A DNA stretch of 64,000 nt, taken from Thalassovita litoralis (GTDB lineage Bacteria > Pseudomonadota > Alphaproteobacteria > Rhodobacterales > Rhodobacteraceae). Made by a program: the position numbers and the translations under genes. Of the stretch, positions 53,349-62,128 are shown in pieces; position 1 is the stretch's first letter; each line of letters begins with the position of its first letter. The stretch is taken from contig NZ_FXTO01000017.1 of NCBI RefSeq assembly GCF_900182725.1, forward strand, positions 1 to 64,000, given 5' to 3'. The notes under the pieces are model-generated. The model was not told where the DNA came from and ran no database searches. It saw nothing but the letters and a program-made list of their open reading frames with translations.

Positions 53349-54664
53349 TTTGTGGCCTCTTGCGTATCTGCCGCCGAAACCGGATGCAGCGCCATGCCCG
53401 GCAAGGCCGGAGCAATATCATCCAGAACAATGCGTTCGCCCGTGGCCAGCCCATCGCGCAACACCACCACGCCATCCTGCCGGAATGCCACCGACACAGG
53501 CCGTAGCTCCAACTGATCCCCCGGCGACACCACATACACAGTGCCCCCATGCAAGGCGCCTTCGGGGATGGTGATCACATCGTGCAGCGGTGCGCCTGTC
53601 AGCGCCACTTCGACCTGCATATTCGGCACCAAGGGCAACCGCACCGGCGGCGCGGCATCGGCATAGGGGTTATCCACCGTCACCACGACCGGCACGGTCC
53701 GGGCCTTGGGGTCCAATGCGCCTTCGACACGGCTGACCGTGGCCTGCCAGAACTGGGCCGGATCAATCAACGGATGCAACTGCGCCGCCATCCGCCCGGA
53801 CGGTCCCGCCCCGATTGCCGTCAACGCATCCCCTGCCCCGTCCATCGGCACCAACAGCCGCCGGAACGCGGTCAGCGGCACCTGCACCACCACCTCGGCG
53901 CGGGCAACGCCATTTGCCTGCACCAGCATTTGCCCGACAGATACAGATTGATACAGTTCCGCCCCAACGGCGCCGATCCGCACATCGAACGGCGCTTTTA
54001 AAACGCTGTGGTCCAAATCGCGCCGGGCGCGGCCAATCGCGGCTTTGGTGCGGGCCTGTTGCGCCGCCAAGCGTTCCAGCCGCGCCGGGATCAGGTCCAG
54101 ACTGTTTTGCAATTCCGTCACCACGCGGCGAATTTGCAGCTCCGCCTTTTCCGCCTCGTCCGCACGGGTTTGCGGGGCAACGCCTTGTGCTACCAGATTC
54201 CGGGTGCGCGTCAGGTCTGCCTGCGCAATCTGCAAGCGTTCGCTTTCCAGCGTCAGAATGCGGCGGGTGTTGTCCTGTTCCGCCCGAAGCTGGGTTTCCT
54301 CGGCGGATAATGCACTCAGGTCCGCCTGCCCTTGGGCAATCGCCAGTTCATAATCCGTGGGGTCGATCTTTAGCACTTCTGTCCCGGCGGCGATCAACTT
54401 ACCCGCCTCCAGATCGGGATGCCGCCAAATCACCTGCCCCCGCACTTCGGCAATCGCGGCCCATGTGGTTGCCGCCCGCACGCTGCCCCAGCCCCGCACC
54501 ACCGGGGCAATATCCTGAGGCACCACCGCTGCCACCCTGACCGCCAGACCATCAGCGGCGCGATCTTCCTGTGCCGGGCCGGGGGCGGTTGAAATCAGCC
54601 ACGCCGCCGTGGCCGCCCCTGCCAAGACCGGAGGGATTGCAAGCAAAACAGACCAGCGCGCCAT
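53345..54664 (-). CDS. RND pump periplasmic adaptor (membrane fusion protein)
   Basis: 439 residues. An N-terminal membrane anchor (SVLLAIPPVLAGAATAAWLIS) is followed by the barrel-sandwich half-motif ATTWAAIAEVRGQVIWRHPDLEAGKLIAAGTEVLKID. A long alpha-helical hairpin follows (about 125-225, LSAEETQLRAEQDNTRRILTLESERLQIAQ), then the beta-barrel part. It bridges the inner-membrane pump to an outer-membrane channel. The ATG at 54664 has AAGGAG upstream; the five-codon longer TTG reading overlaps the ribosome binding site. First gene of the pump operon, divergent from a TetR gene. Confidence 0.92.
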   Translation of the reverse strand: MARWSVLLAIPPVLAGAATAAWLISTAPGPAQEDRAADGLAVRVAAVVPQDIAPVVRGWGSVRAATTWAAIAEVRGQVIWRHPDLEAGKLIAAGTEVLKIDPTDYELAIAQGQADLSALSAEETQLRAEQDNTRRILTLESERLQIAQADLTRTRNLVAQGVAPQTRADEAEKAELQIRRVVTELQNSLDLIPARLERLAAQQARTKAAIGRARRDLDHSVLKAPFDVRIGAVGAELYQSVSVGQMLVQANGVARAEVVVQVPLTAFRRLLVPMDGAGDALTAIGAGPSGRMAAQLHPLIDPAQFWQATVSRVEGALDPKARTVPVVVTVDNPYADAAPPVRLPLVPNMQVEVALTGAPLHDVITIPEGALHGGTVYVVSPGDQLELRPVSVAFRQDGVVVLRDGLATGERIVLDDIAPALPGMALHPVSAADTQEATK

Positions 54665-54735
54665 CGCATTCTCCTTCAAGCGGTAAAATCCAAGCCTATG
54701 ACGATTCGACTTGGATGATGTCGGAAATTATGTTA

Positions 54736-54747
54736 GTGAGTACTTAC
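54736..54747. promoter_or_regulatory. Candidate TetR operator of the pump operon
   Basis: GTGAGTACTTAC, a near-palindrome centred on AGTACT, with a further TTAC after it. It lies in the 98-base gap between the divergent pump and regulator genes. Positions suit repression of both. Confidence 0.55.
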
Positions 54748-54762
54748 TTACAAGAGAGAATT

Positions 54763-55362
54763 ATGAAAGCCCGCAAACCCGCCGCTGACCGGAAATCCGA
54801 AATTGTTGCCGCCGTGTTGGTTCTGGCCGACCGGATCGGCCCGGATCGGCTGACCACCAATGATGTCGCGCAACAGGTGGGGCTGACACAGGCCGCCATC
54901 TTTCGCCATTTCCCAACCAAGGCCGATCTGTGGGCCGCGGTTGGCGACACGCTGACAGACCGGCTGACCCAAAGCTGGGATGCGGTCCTTGGTGACACCC
55001 TGCCCCCGCGCGAACGTCTGCGCGCCCTGGTCATCGCGCAGTTCAGCCAAATCGCGGCCTGCCCGGCGCTGCCGTCTATCCTGCATTCACGGGAACTGAA
55101 TGTGGATAACCCTGCCCTGCGCAACGCGGTTCAGGGGCTGTTGATGCGTTTTCAAACCCATCTGATCGACACGCTGAAAGACATGGCGCAAGCCGGGGAA
55201 ATAGCCGAGAATATGCCTCCCGAAGATGCGGCTGTCTTTCTAACCTCGCTTATTCAGGGATTGGCGATCCGCTGGAGCCTTGGCGTCCGCACCTTTGACC
55301 TTGTGACCGAAGGCACCCGCCTGCTGGATGTGCAACTGTCCTGCATGACATCCGTTGACTGA
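54763..55362 (+). CDS. TetR-family regulator of the RND pump
   Basis: 199 residues. The HTH (about 10-55) reads KSEIVAAVLVLADRIGPDRLTTNDVAQQVGLTQAAIFRHFPTKADLW. The C-terminal region resembles the TetR_C group of efflux repressors. Divergent from the pump with an operator-like repeat between them, so it is a likely local repressor relieved by a pump substrate. The start at 54763 (MKARKPAADRKSE) has AAGAGAGA upstream; an earlier reading would cross the operator. Confidence 0.92.
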   Translation: MKARKPAADRKSEIVAAVLVLADRIGPDRLTTNDVAQQVGLTQAAIFRHFPTKADLWAAVGDTLTDRLTQSWDAVLGDTLPPRERLRALVIAQFSQIAACPALPSILHSRELNVDNPALRNAVQGLLMRFQTHLIDTLKDMAQAGEIAENMPPEDAAVFLTSLIQGLAIRWSLGVRTFDLVTEGTRLLDVQLSCMTSVD

Positions 55363-55367
55363 CGCCG

Positions 55368-55441
55368 CGACCCCTGAAGGACTCGAACCCTCAACCTGCT
55401 GATTAGAAGTCAGCTGCTCTATCCAGTTGAGCTAAGGGGTC
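55368..55441 (-). tRNA. tRNA-Arg (anticodon TCT)
   Basis: 74 bases on the minus strand. The acceptor stem is GACCCCT/AGGGGTC (perfect), the D-arm reads GCTCAACTGGATAGAGC, the anticodon arm GCTGA-CTTCTAA-TCAGC gives TCT, and the T-arm contains GGTTCGAGTCC. The 3' CCA is not encoded. It starts six bases after the TetR stop codon on the opposite strand. Confidence 0.95.
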
Positions 55442-55752
55442 TGCGGCGTGCGGCTGGTTTAGACGATTGGTGAAGCGCACACAATCGGTCAAAACTGGAT
55501 TATGCCAAGGTTTCAGCGCAGGAAAGAACCGCGATGGCAGTCTTGCCCCCTAACTGACGCACTCCACTTCCGCAAACCCCGATACCCCACAGCCCAACCC
55601 GACACCGCCAAATTGCGACAAGAAACGGCAACAACGGCGGCCAGTCAAAAGCGGCCAAAACTGTAGAAAACAGCGTCCGAATCGGACGCGCTCGGACGCT
55701 CGGACGACCCACTAACTGAAGCCAGATTTTATCTTTTATTTTCATGTAGTTA
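55442..55752. other. Gap between two tRNA genes, no supported gene
   Basis: 311 bases between tRNA-Thr and tRNA-Arg. A minus-strand frame at 55500-55766 runs into the tRNA and looks spurious. A short imperfect tandem (CGGACGC, CTCGGACGC, TCGGACGAC) lies at about 55675-55707, and 55725-55745 is very AT-rich (TTTTATCTTTTATTTTCATG) for this genome. The composition hints at a degraded insertion next to a tRNA, but no integrase, attachment repeat or other gene can be shown. Confidence 0.5.
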
Positions 55753-55828
55753 TGGTGCCCCCACACGGACTCGAACCGCGGACCTACTGATTACAAATCA
55801 GTTGCTCTACCAGCTGAGCTATAGGGGC
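55753..55828 (-). tRNA. tRNA-Thr (anticodon TGT)
   Basis: 76 bases on the minus strand including an encoded CCA. Acceptor GCCCCTA/TGGGGGC with one wobble pair, D-arm GCTCAGCTGGTAGAGC, anticodon arm CTGAT-TTGTAAT-CAG giving TGT, and T-arm GGTTCGAGTCC are all standard. Confidence 0.95.
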
Positions 55829-55873
55829 ACTCGGGCGGTGGATACGGTATGCTGACCGCCACTGCAAGGGGGT

Positions 55874-57529
55874 TTAGCGACTGGCGCGTGCCAAAAGGCC
55901 GACGGCGGCCAGTCCGACCATAATCACCAGCACCGCCGCCGGTGCGGCATCGCCCAGATTTTCAAGGCTGGCCTGATCGTGAACCCGCGTGGCCAGTGTG
56001 TTGAAATTGAACGGACGCAGCAGCAGCGTGGCCGGTAACTCCTTGACGCAATCCACAAAAACCAACAGCAAAGCAGACCCGACAGAGCCACGGATCAGCG
56101 GGAAATAGACCTGCCGCAGCACTTGCCCGCGCGACCGCCCCAAAGACCGGGCCGCCATCGGCAAGCTGGGCGATACACGCCCCATCGCCGCGTCCGCCGC
56201 CCCTTGGGCGATGGCAAAAAACCGCACCGCATAGGCCAGGATCAACGCAAAGGCCGAGCCGGTCAGAATCAGCCCGATATCCACACCTGTGACGGCCTCG
56301 ACCATATCCGCCAGACCATTATCCAATGCCGCCAGCGGGATCAGTATCCCCACCCCCAGCACAGCCCCCGGCGCCGCATATCCAATGGTGGTCAGCGGCA
56401 GCAGCAAACGCGGCAAGGGGCGACCGGACAGGCGCACGCCATACACCATGAAAACCCCCGCCAGCACGGTCACGAAAGCCGCGATTCCCCCCACCATCAG
56501 CGTATTCATCAATGACTGAAGCAAACCGGGATCGGCCCAGCGTTCCGCGTTTTGCAACGCATGGGACAGGATCACCCCGGCGGGCAGCAAGAATCCCATG
56601 AAAAAGGGAATGAAACAGGCCACCAACGCCAGCCAGCCAGCCCCGCCCTGTAACCAAACGCGATCATTGGCGCGGTGCCGGTTGGACAGGTTGAAAAACC
56701 GGCTTTTGCGGCGGCTGGCTTTTTCCAGCGTCACCAGCAGGATCACCATGACCAGCACGACACAGGCGATCTGTGCCGCGCCGCCCGCATTGTTGCTTTC
56801 CAGCCAGACGCTGAAAATGCCGGTGGTCAGGGTTTGCACCGCGAAATAATCCACGGTCCCGAAATCGTTGACGGTTTCCATCATCACCACAGCCATGCCT
56901 GCCGCAATTGCGGGGCGGGCCAACGGCAGGCCAACGCGGCGGAACCGTTCAAACGCACCGGCCCCCAGTGACATCGCGACTTCCTCGGTTGCGCCGGATT
57001 GTTCACGAAACGCCGCGCGGGCCAGCAGGTAAACATAGGGGTAAAGCGCCGCAGCCAACACGATCACCGCCGCCCCCAATGACCGGATTTCCGGGAACCA
57101 GTACTCCCGCGCCGATTGCCACCCGAACACAGACCGCAGCGCAGTTTGCACCGGCCCGGCATATTCCATCAGATCGACCAGCGCATAGGCCCCGACATAG
57201 GCCGGAATCGCCAAGGGCAGCAGCAACAGCCATTCCAGCCAACCGGACAGGGGAAAACGGTAACGCGCGATGATCCACGCGGCCCCGGTCCCGACCATCC
57301 CCGCCAAGATCCCAACCGCGCCCATCAGAACCGCAGTCGTTCCCAGATAGCGCGGCAAGGTGGTCGAAATCAGATGCGGCCAGATATTATCTGTCGGATT
57401 AAAGGCAATCCAGATCACCGCCAGAATGGGGGCCATGACCACGGTGGCAATCAGCGCAGCGCCAACAGACCACAGGCTTGCGGGACGGACGCGCGGCGCT
57501 TTGGAAAGGGGTTGGGGGATATCAGTCAT
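55874..57529 (-). CDS. Fe(III)-type ABC transporter permease (FbpB/SfuB family)
   Basis: 551 residues, a fused double permease with about twelve membrane segments. Each half has an EAA loop: EVAMSLGAGAFERFRRVGLPLARPAI in the first and AARSLGRSRGQVLRQVYFPLIRGSV in the second. This is the FbpB/SfuB/HitB layout for ferric iron uptake in the inner membrane. No binding protein or ATPase gene is adjacent within the window, so partners must be elsewhere. It is bounded by tRNA-Thr on one side and a divergent gene on the other. Confidence 0.92.
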   Translation of the reverse strand: MTDIPQPLSKAPRVRPASLWSVGAALIATVVMAPILAVIWIAFNPTDNIWPHLISTTLPRYLGTTAVLMGAVGILAGMVGTGAAWIIARYRFPLSGWLEWLLLLPLAIPAYVGAYALVDLMEYAGPVQTALRSVFGWQSAREYWFPEIRSLGAAVIVLAAALYPYVYLLARAAFREQSGATEEVAMSLGAGAFERFRRVGLPLARPAIAAGMAVVMMETVNDFGTVDYFAVQTLTTGIFSVWLESNNAGGAAQIACVVLVMVILLVTLEKASRRKSRFFNLSNRHRANDRVWLQGGAGWLALVACFIPFFMGFLLPAGVILSHALQNAERWADPGLLQSLMNTLMVGGIAAFVTVLAGVFMVYGVRLSGRPLPRLLLPLTTIGYAAPGAVLGVGILIPLAALDNGLADMVEAVTGVDIGLILTGSAFALILAYAVRFFAIAQGAADAAMGRVSPSLPMAARSLGRSRGQVLRQVYFPLIRGSVGSALLLVFVDCVKELPATLLLRPFNFNTLATRVHDQASLENLGDAAPAAVLVIMVGLAAVGLLARASR

Positions 57530-57634
57530 GCGGGTTCCTTGCCCGAATACGGTTTAACTGTCCAGAAAAGACCTTATTATTGCCCCAGCTTGTCGGATAG
57601 GACCGACCCAGAGGCAAAAAGCAGTAGTAAACAG

Positions 57635-58510
57635 ATGAAGATCATCCTCCATGCCGGTGCCCATGCCACTGACGAAGACCGTGTGGTAAAGTGCCTGTTA
57701 AAGAATAGCGGGCTTTTGTCTGGCCGCAACGCCGCGGTGCCGGGGCCGTCGCGGTATCGGTCGCTGATCCGTGACACATTGGCCGCAATGGACGAAGGGC
57801 CACTGGCCCCCGATGCACGCGATTTGATTCTGGACGCAATCATCGAAAGCGATCATCCCGCACGGTTGATCCTATCGAACGAACATTTCTTCGGTGTGCC
57901 GAAAATCGCAGTCACCGGGGGGCTGTTTTATCCGGGGGCCGAAACCAAGCTGCAAAAGCTGTGCGACCTATTCGATGGCGATTCGGTCGAACTGTATCTG
58001 GGGCTGCGCAACCCGGCCACGTTCCTGCCAGCGCTGCACGCCCTTTGCCCCAAAATGTCGTTTCAGGACTTTCTGGGCGGGTCCGATCCCTTGCAGTTGC
58101 ATTGGTCGGAATTGCTGATGCGCATTCGGACCGCCCTGCCCGATTTGCCGATCACGGTCTGGTGCAACGAAGACACGCCGCTGATCTGGGCGGAAATCCT
58201 GCGCGATCTCATGGGGCTGCCCGCCGGGGAAAAAATCACCGGCGGTTTCGATCTGCTGACGGAAATCATGACACAGGACGGGATGCAAAGGTTCCGCACC
58301 TATCTGAAAAGCCACCCGGTCATGTCGGATGAACAGAAACGGCGGGTGATCTCTGCCTTTTTGGACAAATTCGCCCGCCCCGAGGCCATAGAAGAAGAAA
58401 TCGACGTTCCGGGCTGGACCGGCGAAACCATTGATTACCTAAGCGCGGCTTACGAACAGGATGTGGCCCGTATTGCCACCCTGCCGGGCCTGCGTCTGCT
58501 GCAACCGTAG
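57635..58510 (+). CDS. Conserved sulfotransferase-like protein of unknown function
   Basis: 291 residues, soluble. The N-terminus MKIILHAGAHATDEDRVVKCLLKN resembles the strand-loop-helix at the PAPS-binding site of sulfotransferases (H-x-G-x-H-x-T/D), and ELYLGLRNPATFLPALHALC resembles the second, 3'-phosphate-contacting region with R-N-P. No full sulfotransferase signature can be claimed, so function is open. The start is the ATG at 57635; an earlier frame reads through the neighbouring permease region in antisense. Confidence 0.75.
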   Translation: MKIILHAGAHATDEDRVVKCLLKNSGLLSGRNAAVPGPSRYRSLIRDTLAAMDEGPLAPDARDLILDAIIESDHPARLILSNEHFFGVPKIAVTGGLFYPGAETKLQKLCDLFDGDSVELYLGLRNPATFLPALHALCPKMSFQDFLGGSDPLQLHWSELLMRIRTALPDLPITVWCNEDTPLIWAEILRDLMGLPAGEKITGGFDLLTEIMTQDGMQRFRTYLKSHPVMSDEQKRRVISAFLDKFARPEAIEEEIDVPGWTGETIDYLSAAYEQDVARIATLPGLRLLQP

Positions 58511-58555
58511 ACCTGTTGCACAACCCGGCCCTGTTATGGTGCCGGGTTGATGCCG

Positions 58556-58816
58556 TCAGCTCATGCCCAGGGCTTCTTTGTACAGCTCCAGAACGGCCTC
58601 TTCCTCGGCAATATCGTTTTGGTCGCGCTTACGCAGGGCAATTATTTTGCGCATGACCTTGGTGTCATACCCACGCCCTTTGGCTTCGGCCATGACCTCT
58701 TTTTGCTGCTCGGCGATGTCTTTCTTTTCCATTTCCAGACGCTCGAACCGCTCGATAAACTGGCGCAGCTCGTCCGCGGTTACACGGTAGTTCGCTTCGA
58801 TGATATCGTCGTTCAT
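58556..58816 (-). CDS. GapR-like DUF2312 DNA-binding protein
   Basis: 86 residues. The sequence VTADELRQFIERFERLEMEKKDIAEQQKEVMAEAKGRGYDTKVMRKIIALRK is the DUF2312/GapR signature, a coiled-coil followed by a basic helix. GapR in Caulobacter binds overtwisted AT-rich DNA ahead of replication and transcription. Start at 58816 (MNDDIIEANYRV); the longer frame lacks support. A weak hairpin (AACCCGGC / GCCGGGTT, 58519-58549) lies downstream, between it and the convergent unknown gene. Confidence 0.92.
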   Translation of the reverse strand: MNDDIIEANYRVTADELRQFIERFERLEMEKKDIAEQQKEVMAEAKGRGYDTKVMRKIIALRKRDQNDIAEEEAVLELYKEALGMS

Positions 58817-58972
58817 GCCTTGGCCTCCGGGGTGTGTTTTGCGCAATTTCCTACCCGTCCCGCCGCCATACCGCAAGTGCATCAGAAAGACCGGCTGCGA
58901 AAATGCGCCACGTTGCGCACGGGTGAAGTTCCTGATAGCGGACGCGCGGAACGAACACCCGGAGGAATGGGC

Positions 58973-59188
58973 ATGGAAATTTTGATCTGGGGCGGCGCTA
59001 CGATTTCGGTCATCGGACTGCTGGGCCTTGTCTGGTGCATTTTCCGGGTGGCCAAGGCCAAACGCGCCGGGCTGAGCGATGATGACCTGCGCGATGCGGT
59101 AAAGCGCGTGGTGCCAATCAATCTGGGCGCGCTGTTTTTATCCGTCATCGGCCTGATGATGGTGATTCTGGGCGTGTTTCTGGGCTAA
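58973..59188 (+). CDS. Small two-helix membrane protein
   Basis: 71 residues with two hydrophobic segments, about 3-24 (ILIWGGATISVIGLLGLVWCIF) and 50-70 (NLGALFLSVIGLMMVILGVFLG). A basic/acidic loop (RVAKAKRAGLSDDDLRDAVKRVV) lies between them, so both ends probably face the periplasm. GGAGG lies seven bases before 58973; an ATG two codons earlier abuts it. No function known. Confidence 0.75.
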   Translation: MEILIWGGATISVIGLLGLVWCIFRVAKAKRAGLSDDDLRDAVKRVVPINLGALFLSVIGLMMVILGVFLG

Positions 59189-59210
59189 GCCCCACACCGC
59201 CACCCCACCG

Positions 59211-61280
59211 TCATACGGGATCGTCAATCTTGCGACGGCCACGCCCGATGGCGTTCAGCACATCGAACCCTTCCCCATTCAGGACCAGCCGCGCAATTCC
59301 CGGATCAGGGGCAAACAGATGCGGGGCGGTGCTTTCATAGGGTTTCATCGCGCGGATCACATTAAACAGCCCCACCCGGTCCGCCATATGCATCGGCCCA
59401 CCCTGCCATGCCGGAAAGCCCAAATGGCGGATCGCAACCAGATCAATATCCGACGGGCGCAGCGCCACATCTTCGCGTAGCAATTTCGCGCCTTCATTGA
59501 TCAAGGCTCCCAGACACAGATGGGCAATAGTTTCCGCCGAAAGCGGGGCCGTTGTGGCGCTGTCAGCGTGTACCGCCCCGTCCTGCCATGTCAAAAATCC
59601 CTGCCCCGCGGTGCGCCCCGTCCGCCCCTGTGCCAAAAGTGCCTTGACCCGTTCCAGATGATGTAATGCGAAACGGGCGTGATCATGCAATTGGGCCGCG
59701 CGCTTTTGCACCAGTTCCAACCCCTGCCCGTCCATCGTTGCAAAGACCGGGCTGCCCATTCCCATCCTGACAAGCGCATGATCTACATAGGCCGGGGAAA
59801 CCCCCTGATCCGCAACGAACAGCGCCGCATCGCGCAGGGCGCACAGCAGGCGCATTCCGATCGTGCCGCCCCCACTGCCGCAACGCACCGGAAGCACCCC
59901 CATTCGCATCAAAACATCAGCCACCGTCACCACAGTTGTCGGGGCGCTGTGCGGGCCGGGGATCAATTCCGCCAGCCGGGTTTGCGGGGTGGCGGGCGGG
60001 CAATACAGCCCCACCACCTGCCGTTCCCGCCCCGATGCGCGGGCAATCGGATCAATCGGCAAAGTCTGCGTGTGGCACACCATCATCACCGAAGCCGGAA
60101 GCACCGTTTCCAAAGCACTGAACACCTGCACCTTGGTTTGCAGATTATCCGCCACCGCTTCGATCACCAGATCGGTTTCGGCCAGATCGCGCAGTTCTGT
60201 TGTTTGGTTCAGATGCGCCAATTGCGCGGGTTGGCCCGTAGCTTGCACATTCGCAGTCCTCAGCAGGGCCACCAGACGCGTGCGGGCCGCCTCCGCAGCT
60301 TCGGGGGTGCGTTCATACCACGTGACGGTCAAACCGCCCTCTAATGCACCCTGAACCATTGCGGCGGCTGCGGCACCGCCGCCGATCACGCCCAGATGCG
60401 TCACCTCTTGCGGTTTGGCAGAAATGGCTTCGGGCATGTTTGGGGCGCGTCGCCGGGCCAGTTGTACATGCAACAGCCCCCGCGCGTAATCCGATGCCAC
60501 GCAATCCTGAAACGCGGTTTCCTCGAACGCCTGCCCCGCAGAAAACGGCAATAACAACGCCCGTTCGACACAATCGACCAATAGCCGCTCGGGCAGCGGT
60601 GCCGTCTCTCCCAGCGCGGCGCGACAATCCCGAACCGAGGTCTGATAAGCCACCGGATCGGCGAAACCATCGGGAACCTGCGAACTGCGGCGCAACGGTA
60701 GCTGCCCCTTGATCAGACGATGCAGATACGCCAGCCCAGCCTTTTCCACGCCGTCGCCGTGCAATTCATCCACCAGCCCGGCCAAACGGGGATGCGACAC
60801 CGGAACCACCTGCCCCGACAACATCACCGCCAGCGCCCGATCTGCCCCGATCAGACGCGGCAAGCGTTGCGTACCCCCCGCCGAAGGAATCAATCCAACC
60901 GAAATTTCAGGCAACCCGATCCGGGTGTCCTTTAACGCCAGCCGGGCATGGGCAGCCAAGGCCAACTCCAGCCCCGCGCCCGTCACCGCCCCGAACAATG
61001 TGGCGACCACGGGCTTTGGGAACCCGTCGATCCTGTCGCACAAATCCGCCAGCGATGGCGCACCATCCCGCATTTCGGGGCTGGCCACATTATACCCGGC
61101 AGAAAACAACCCGCCCGATCCGGTCAGCATGATACCGCGCACTGCGGTATCGCGCTCCAGCTCCTCCAGAAGTGCCGCCAATTCCGCCCGCACAATCGGC
61201 CCCAGAAAATTTCGGGGCGGATTGGTCAAACGCAATACCGCAATATCTCCGATCCGCTCTTGAGAGAGTTTCAGGCTCAC
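59211..61280 (-). CDS. FadJ/FadB-like protein with degenerate dehydrogenase half
   Basis: 689 residues. The N-terminal enoyl-CoA hydratase domain (about 1-190) keeps both catalytic glutamates (VTGAGLELALA and GLPEISVGLIPSAGGTQRLPR). The 3-hydroxyacyl-CoA dehydrogenase half is unusual: the NAD motif reads VIGGGAAAAAMVQGAL instead of G-x-G-x-M-G-x-G-I-A, and the catalytic His-Phe-Phe-Asn-Pro is replaced by GLYCPPATP, so no histidine is present. The C-terminal domains (LPSDIDLVAIRHLGFPAWQGGPMHMAD-like segment) are conserved. It is probably a hydratase or isomerase whose dehydrogenase half is inactive or altered. Confidence 0.85.
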   Translation of the reverse strand: MSLKLSQERIGDIAVLRLTNPPRNFLGPIVRAELAALLEELERDTAVRGIMLTGSGGLFSAGYNVASPEMRDGAPSLADLCDRIDGFPKPVVATLFGAVTGAGLELALAAHARLALKDTRIGLPEISVGLIPSAGGTQRLPRLIGADRALAVMLSGQVVPVSHPRLAGLVDELHGDGVEKAGLAYLHRLIKGQLPLRRSSQVPDGFADPVAYQTSVRDCRAALGETAPLPERLLVDCVERALLLPFSAGQAFEETAFQDCVASDYARGLLHVQLARRRAPNMPEAISAKPQEVTHLGVIGGGAAAAAMVQGALEGGLTVTWYERTPEAAEAARTRLVALLRTANVQATGQPAQLAHLNQTTELRDLAETDLVIEAVADNLQTKVQVFSALETVLPASVMMVCHTQTLPIDPIARASGRERQVVGLYCPPATPQTRLAELIPGPHSAPTTVVTVADVLMRMGVLPVRCGSGGGTIGMRLLCALRDAALFVADQGVSPAYVDHALVRMGMGSPVFATMDGQGLELVQKRAAQLHDHARFALHHLERVKALLAQGRTGRTAGQGFLTWQDGAVHADSATTAPLSAETIAHLCLGALINEGAKLLREDVALRPSDIDLVAIRHLGFPAWQGGPMHMADRVGLFNVIRAMKPYESTAPHLFAPDPGIARLVLNGEGFDVLNAIGRGRRKIDDPV

Positions 61281-61407
61281 GGGCTGGCCCTTCCGTCATA
61301 AATAATAGGCGCTCTCGCACCAGTTCCTTATGGGATTACTGTGCAAAATGCGCCCACCGTTTTGCAAGCCCCCAAGGGAGCAAGATTTTTTCGTCGTCGC
61401 CCCCCGT

Positions 61408-61623
61408 TTACAGCGGCAGGTTGTCGAACCGATCCTCGATCTCGTCTTCGACCGCCTGAATATCCAAATCGGCCAGCCGCGCCGGGATGTTCAAACCAGC
61501 CTGCCGCATTTTATCGACCGTGCGATGCAGTTCCGCCTGCATCTCATGGCGGGCGCTTTCGGGGGCTTGCGCGATGTCGCGCTCCAGCTTGTCGATCAGT
61601 TCCAGAAAAGTCTTCTCGACCAT
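61408..61623 (-). CDS. Small conserved helical protein
   Basis: 71 residues, acidic and helical (KTFLELIDKLERDIAQAPESARHEMQAELHRTVDKMRQAG, then DLDIQAVEDEIEDRFDNLPL). No membrane segment. The start at 61623 is 22 bases after the DksA-like gene on the same strand, so cotranscription is likely. Family not recognised. Confidence 0.75.
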   Translation of the reverse strand: MVEKTFLELIDKLERDIAQAPESARHEMQAELHRTVDKMRQAGLNIPARLADLDIQAVEDEIEDRFDNLPL

Positions 61624-61645
61624 GTCGTTTGCTCCTTTTCTACGA

Positions 61646-61969
61646 TTAGGCACCACTGGCGCAGGCGGTACACAGCGGGGCGGCGGGAAGCACCGCCAAC
61701 CGCTCTTCGGCAATGGCATCGCCGCATTTGACGCAATAGCCATATTCACCATCGCGAATCCGCTGCAAAGCGGCCTGAATACCGCGAATTTCTTCCTGTC
61801 CGGCCTGCCCCAGTGTTTCCAGCACCTCTTCGCCTTCGCGCTCTACGGCCAGCTCTTCCCAATCCTTAGAATGCGGAGCGTCCAGTTCTGCCTCGATCCC
61901 GTGCAAACGGGTATCCAGTTCTGACAGACGTTTCAGCAGCATCGCCTTGTATTCAGACACATCTTTCAT
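61646..61969 (-). CDS. DksA/TraR-family zinc-finger protein
   Basis: 107 residues. A helical coiled-coil N-terminus (KAMLLKRLSELDTRLHGIEAELD) is followed by a C4 zinc finger, YCVKCGDAIAEERLAVLPAAPLCTAC. The finger is standard. The coiled-coil tip is short compared with DksA, and the D-x-x-D-x-A tip motif is not clear, so it belongs to the wider TraR/DksA group. It may bind the secondary channel of RNA polymerase. The start at 61969 has AGGAGGAA upstream. Confidence 0.9.
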   Translation of the reverse strand: MKDVSEYKAMLLKRLSELDTRLHGIEAELDAPHSKDWEELAVEREGEEVLETLGQAGQEEIRGIQAALQRIRDGEYGYCVKCGDAIAEERLAVLPAAPLCTACASGA

Positions 61970-62080
61970 CGCGGTTCCTCCTGAGTCCGGCAAAGATTGT
62001 CACGCAAAACGGCGCACGGCATTGACCCATATCAACCCTTCTGCGGCAATCTGTGCATCTTGTGATACTGCACCCTTGCC

Positions 62081-62104
62081 ACATATGCACAAAAGTATAT
62101 ATGT
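62081..62104. promoter_or_regulatory. Promoter and candidate BigR/SqrR-type operator
   Basis: ACATATGCAC - AAAA - GTATATATGT, a 24-base imperfect dyad (8 of 10 positions match). It overlaps a promoter TTGCCA (62076-62081), 16 bases, TATATG (62098-62103), so a bound repressor would block it. Persulfide-sensing ArsR repressors (BigR/SqrR) control genes of this type from such AT-rich sites. No such regulator gene is in the window. Confidence 0.6.
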
Positions 62105-62128
62105 TAAGCGAAACGGAGGACCCATTCC

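Noticed and set aside
55500-55766. 88-codon open frame between the tRNA genes
   Set aside because: It begins inside the tRNA-Thr gene, has no ribosome binding site and no family pattern.
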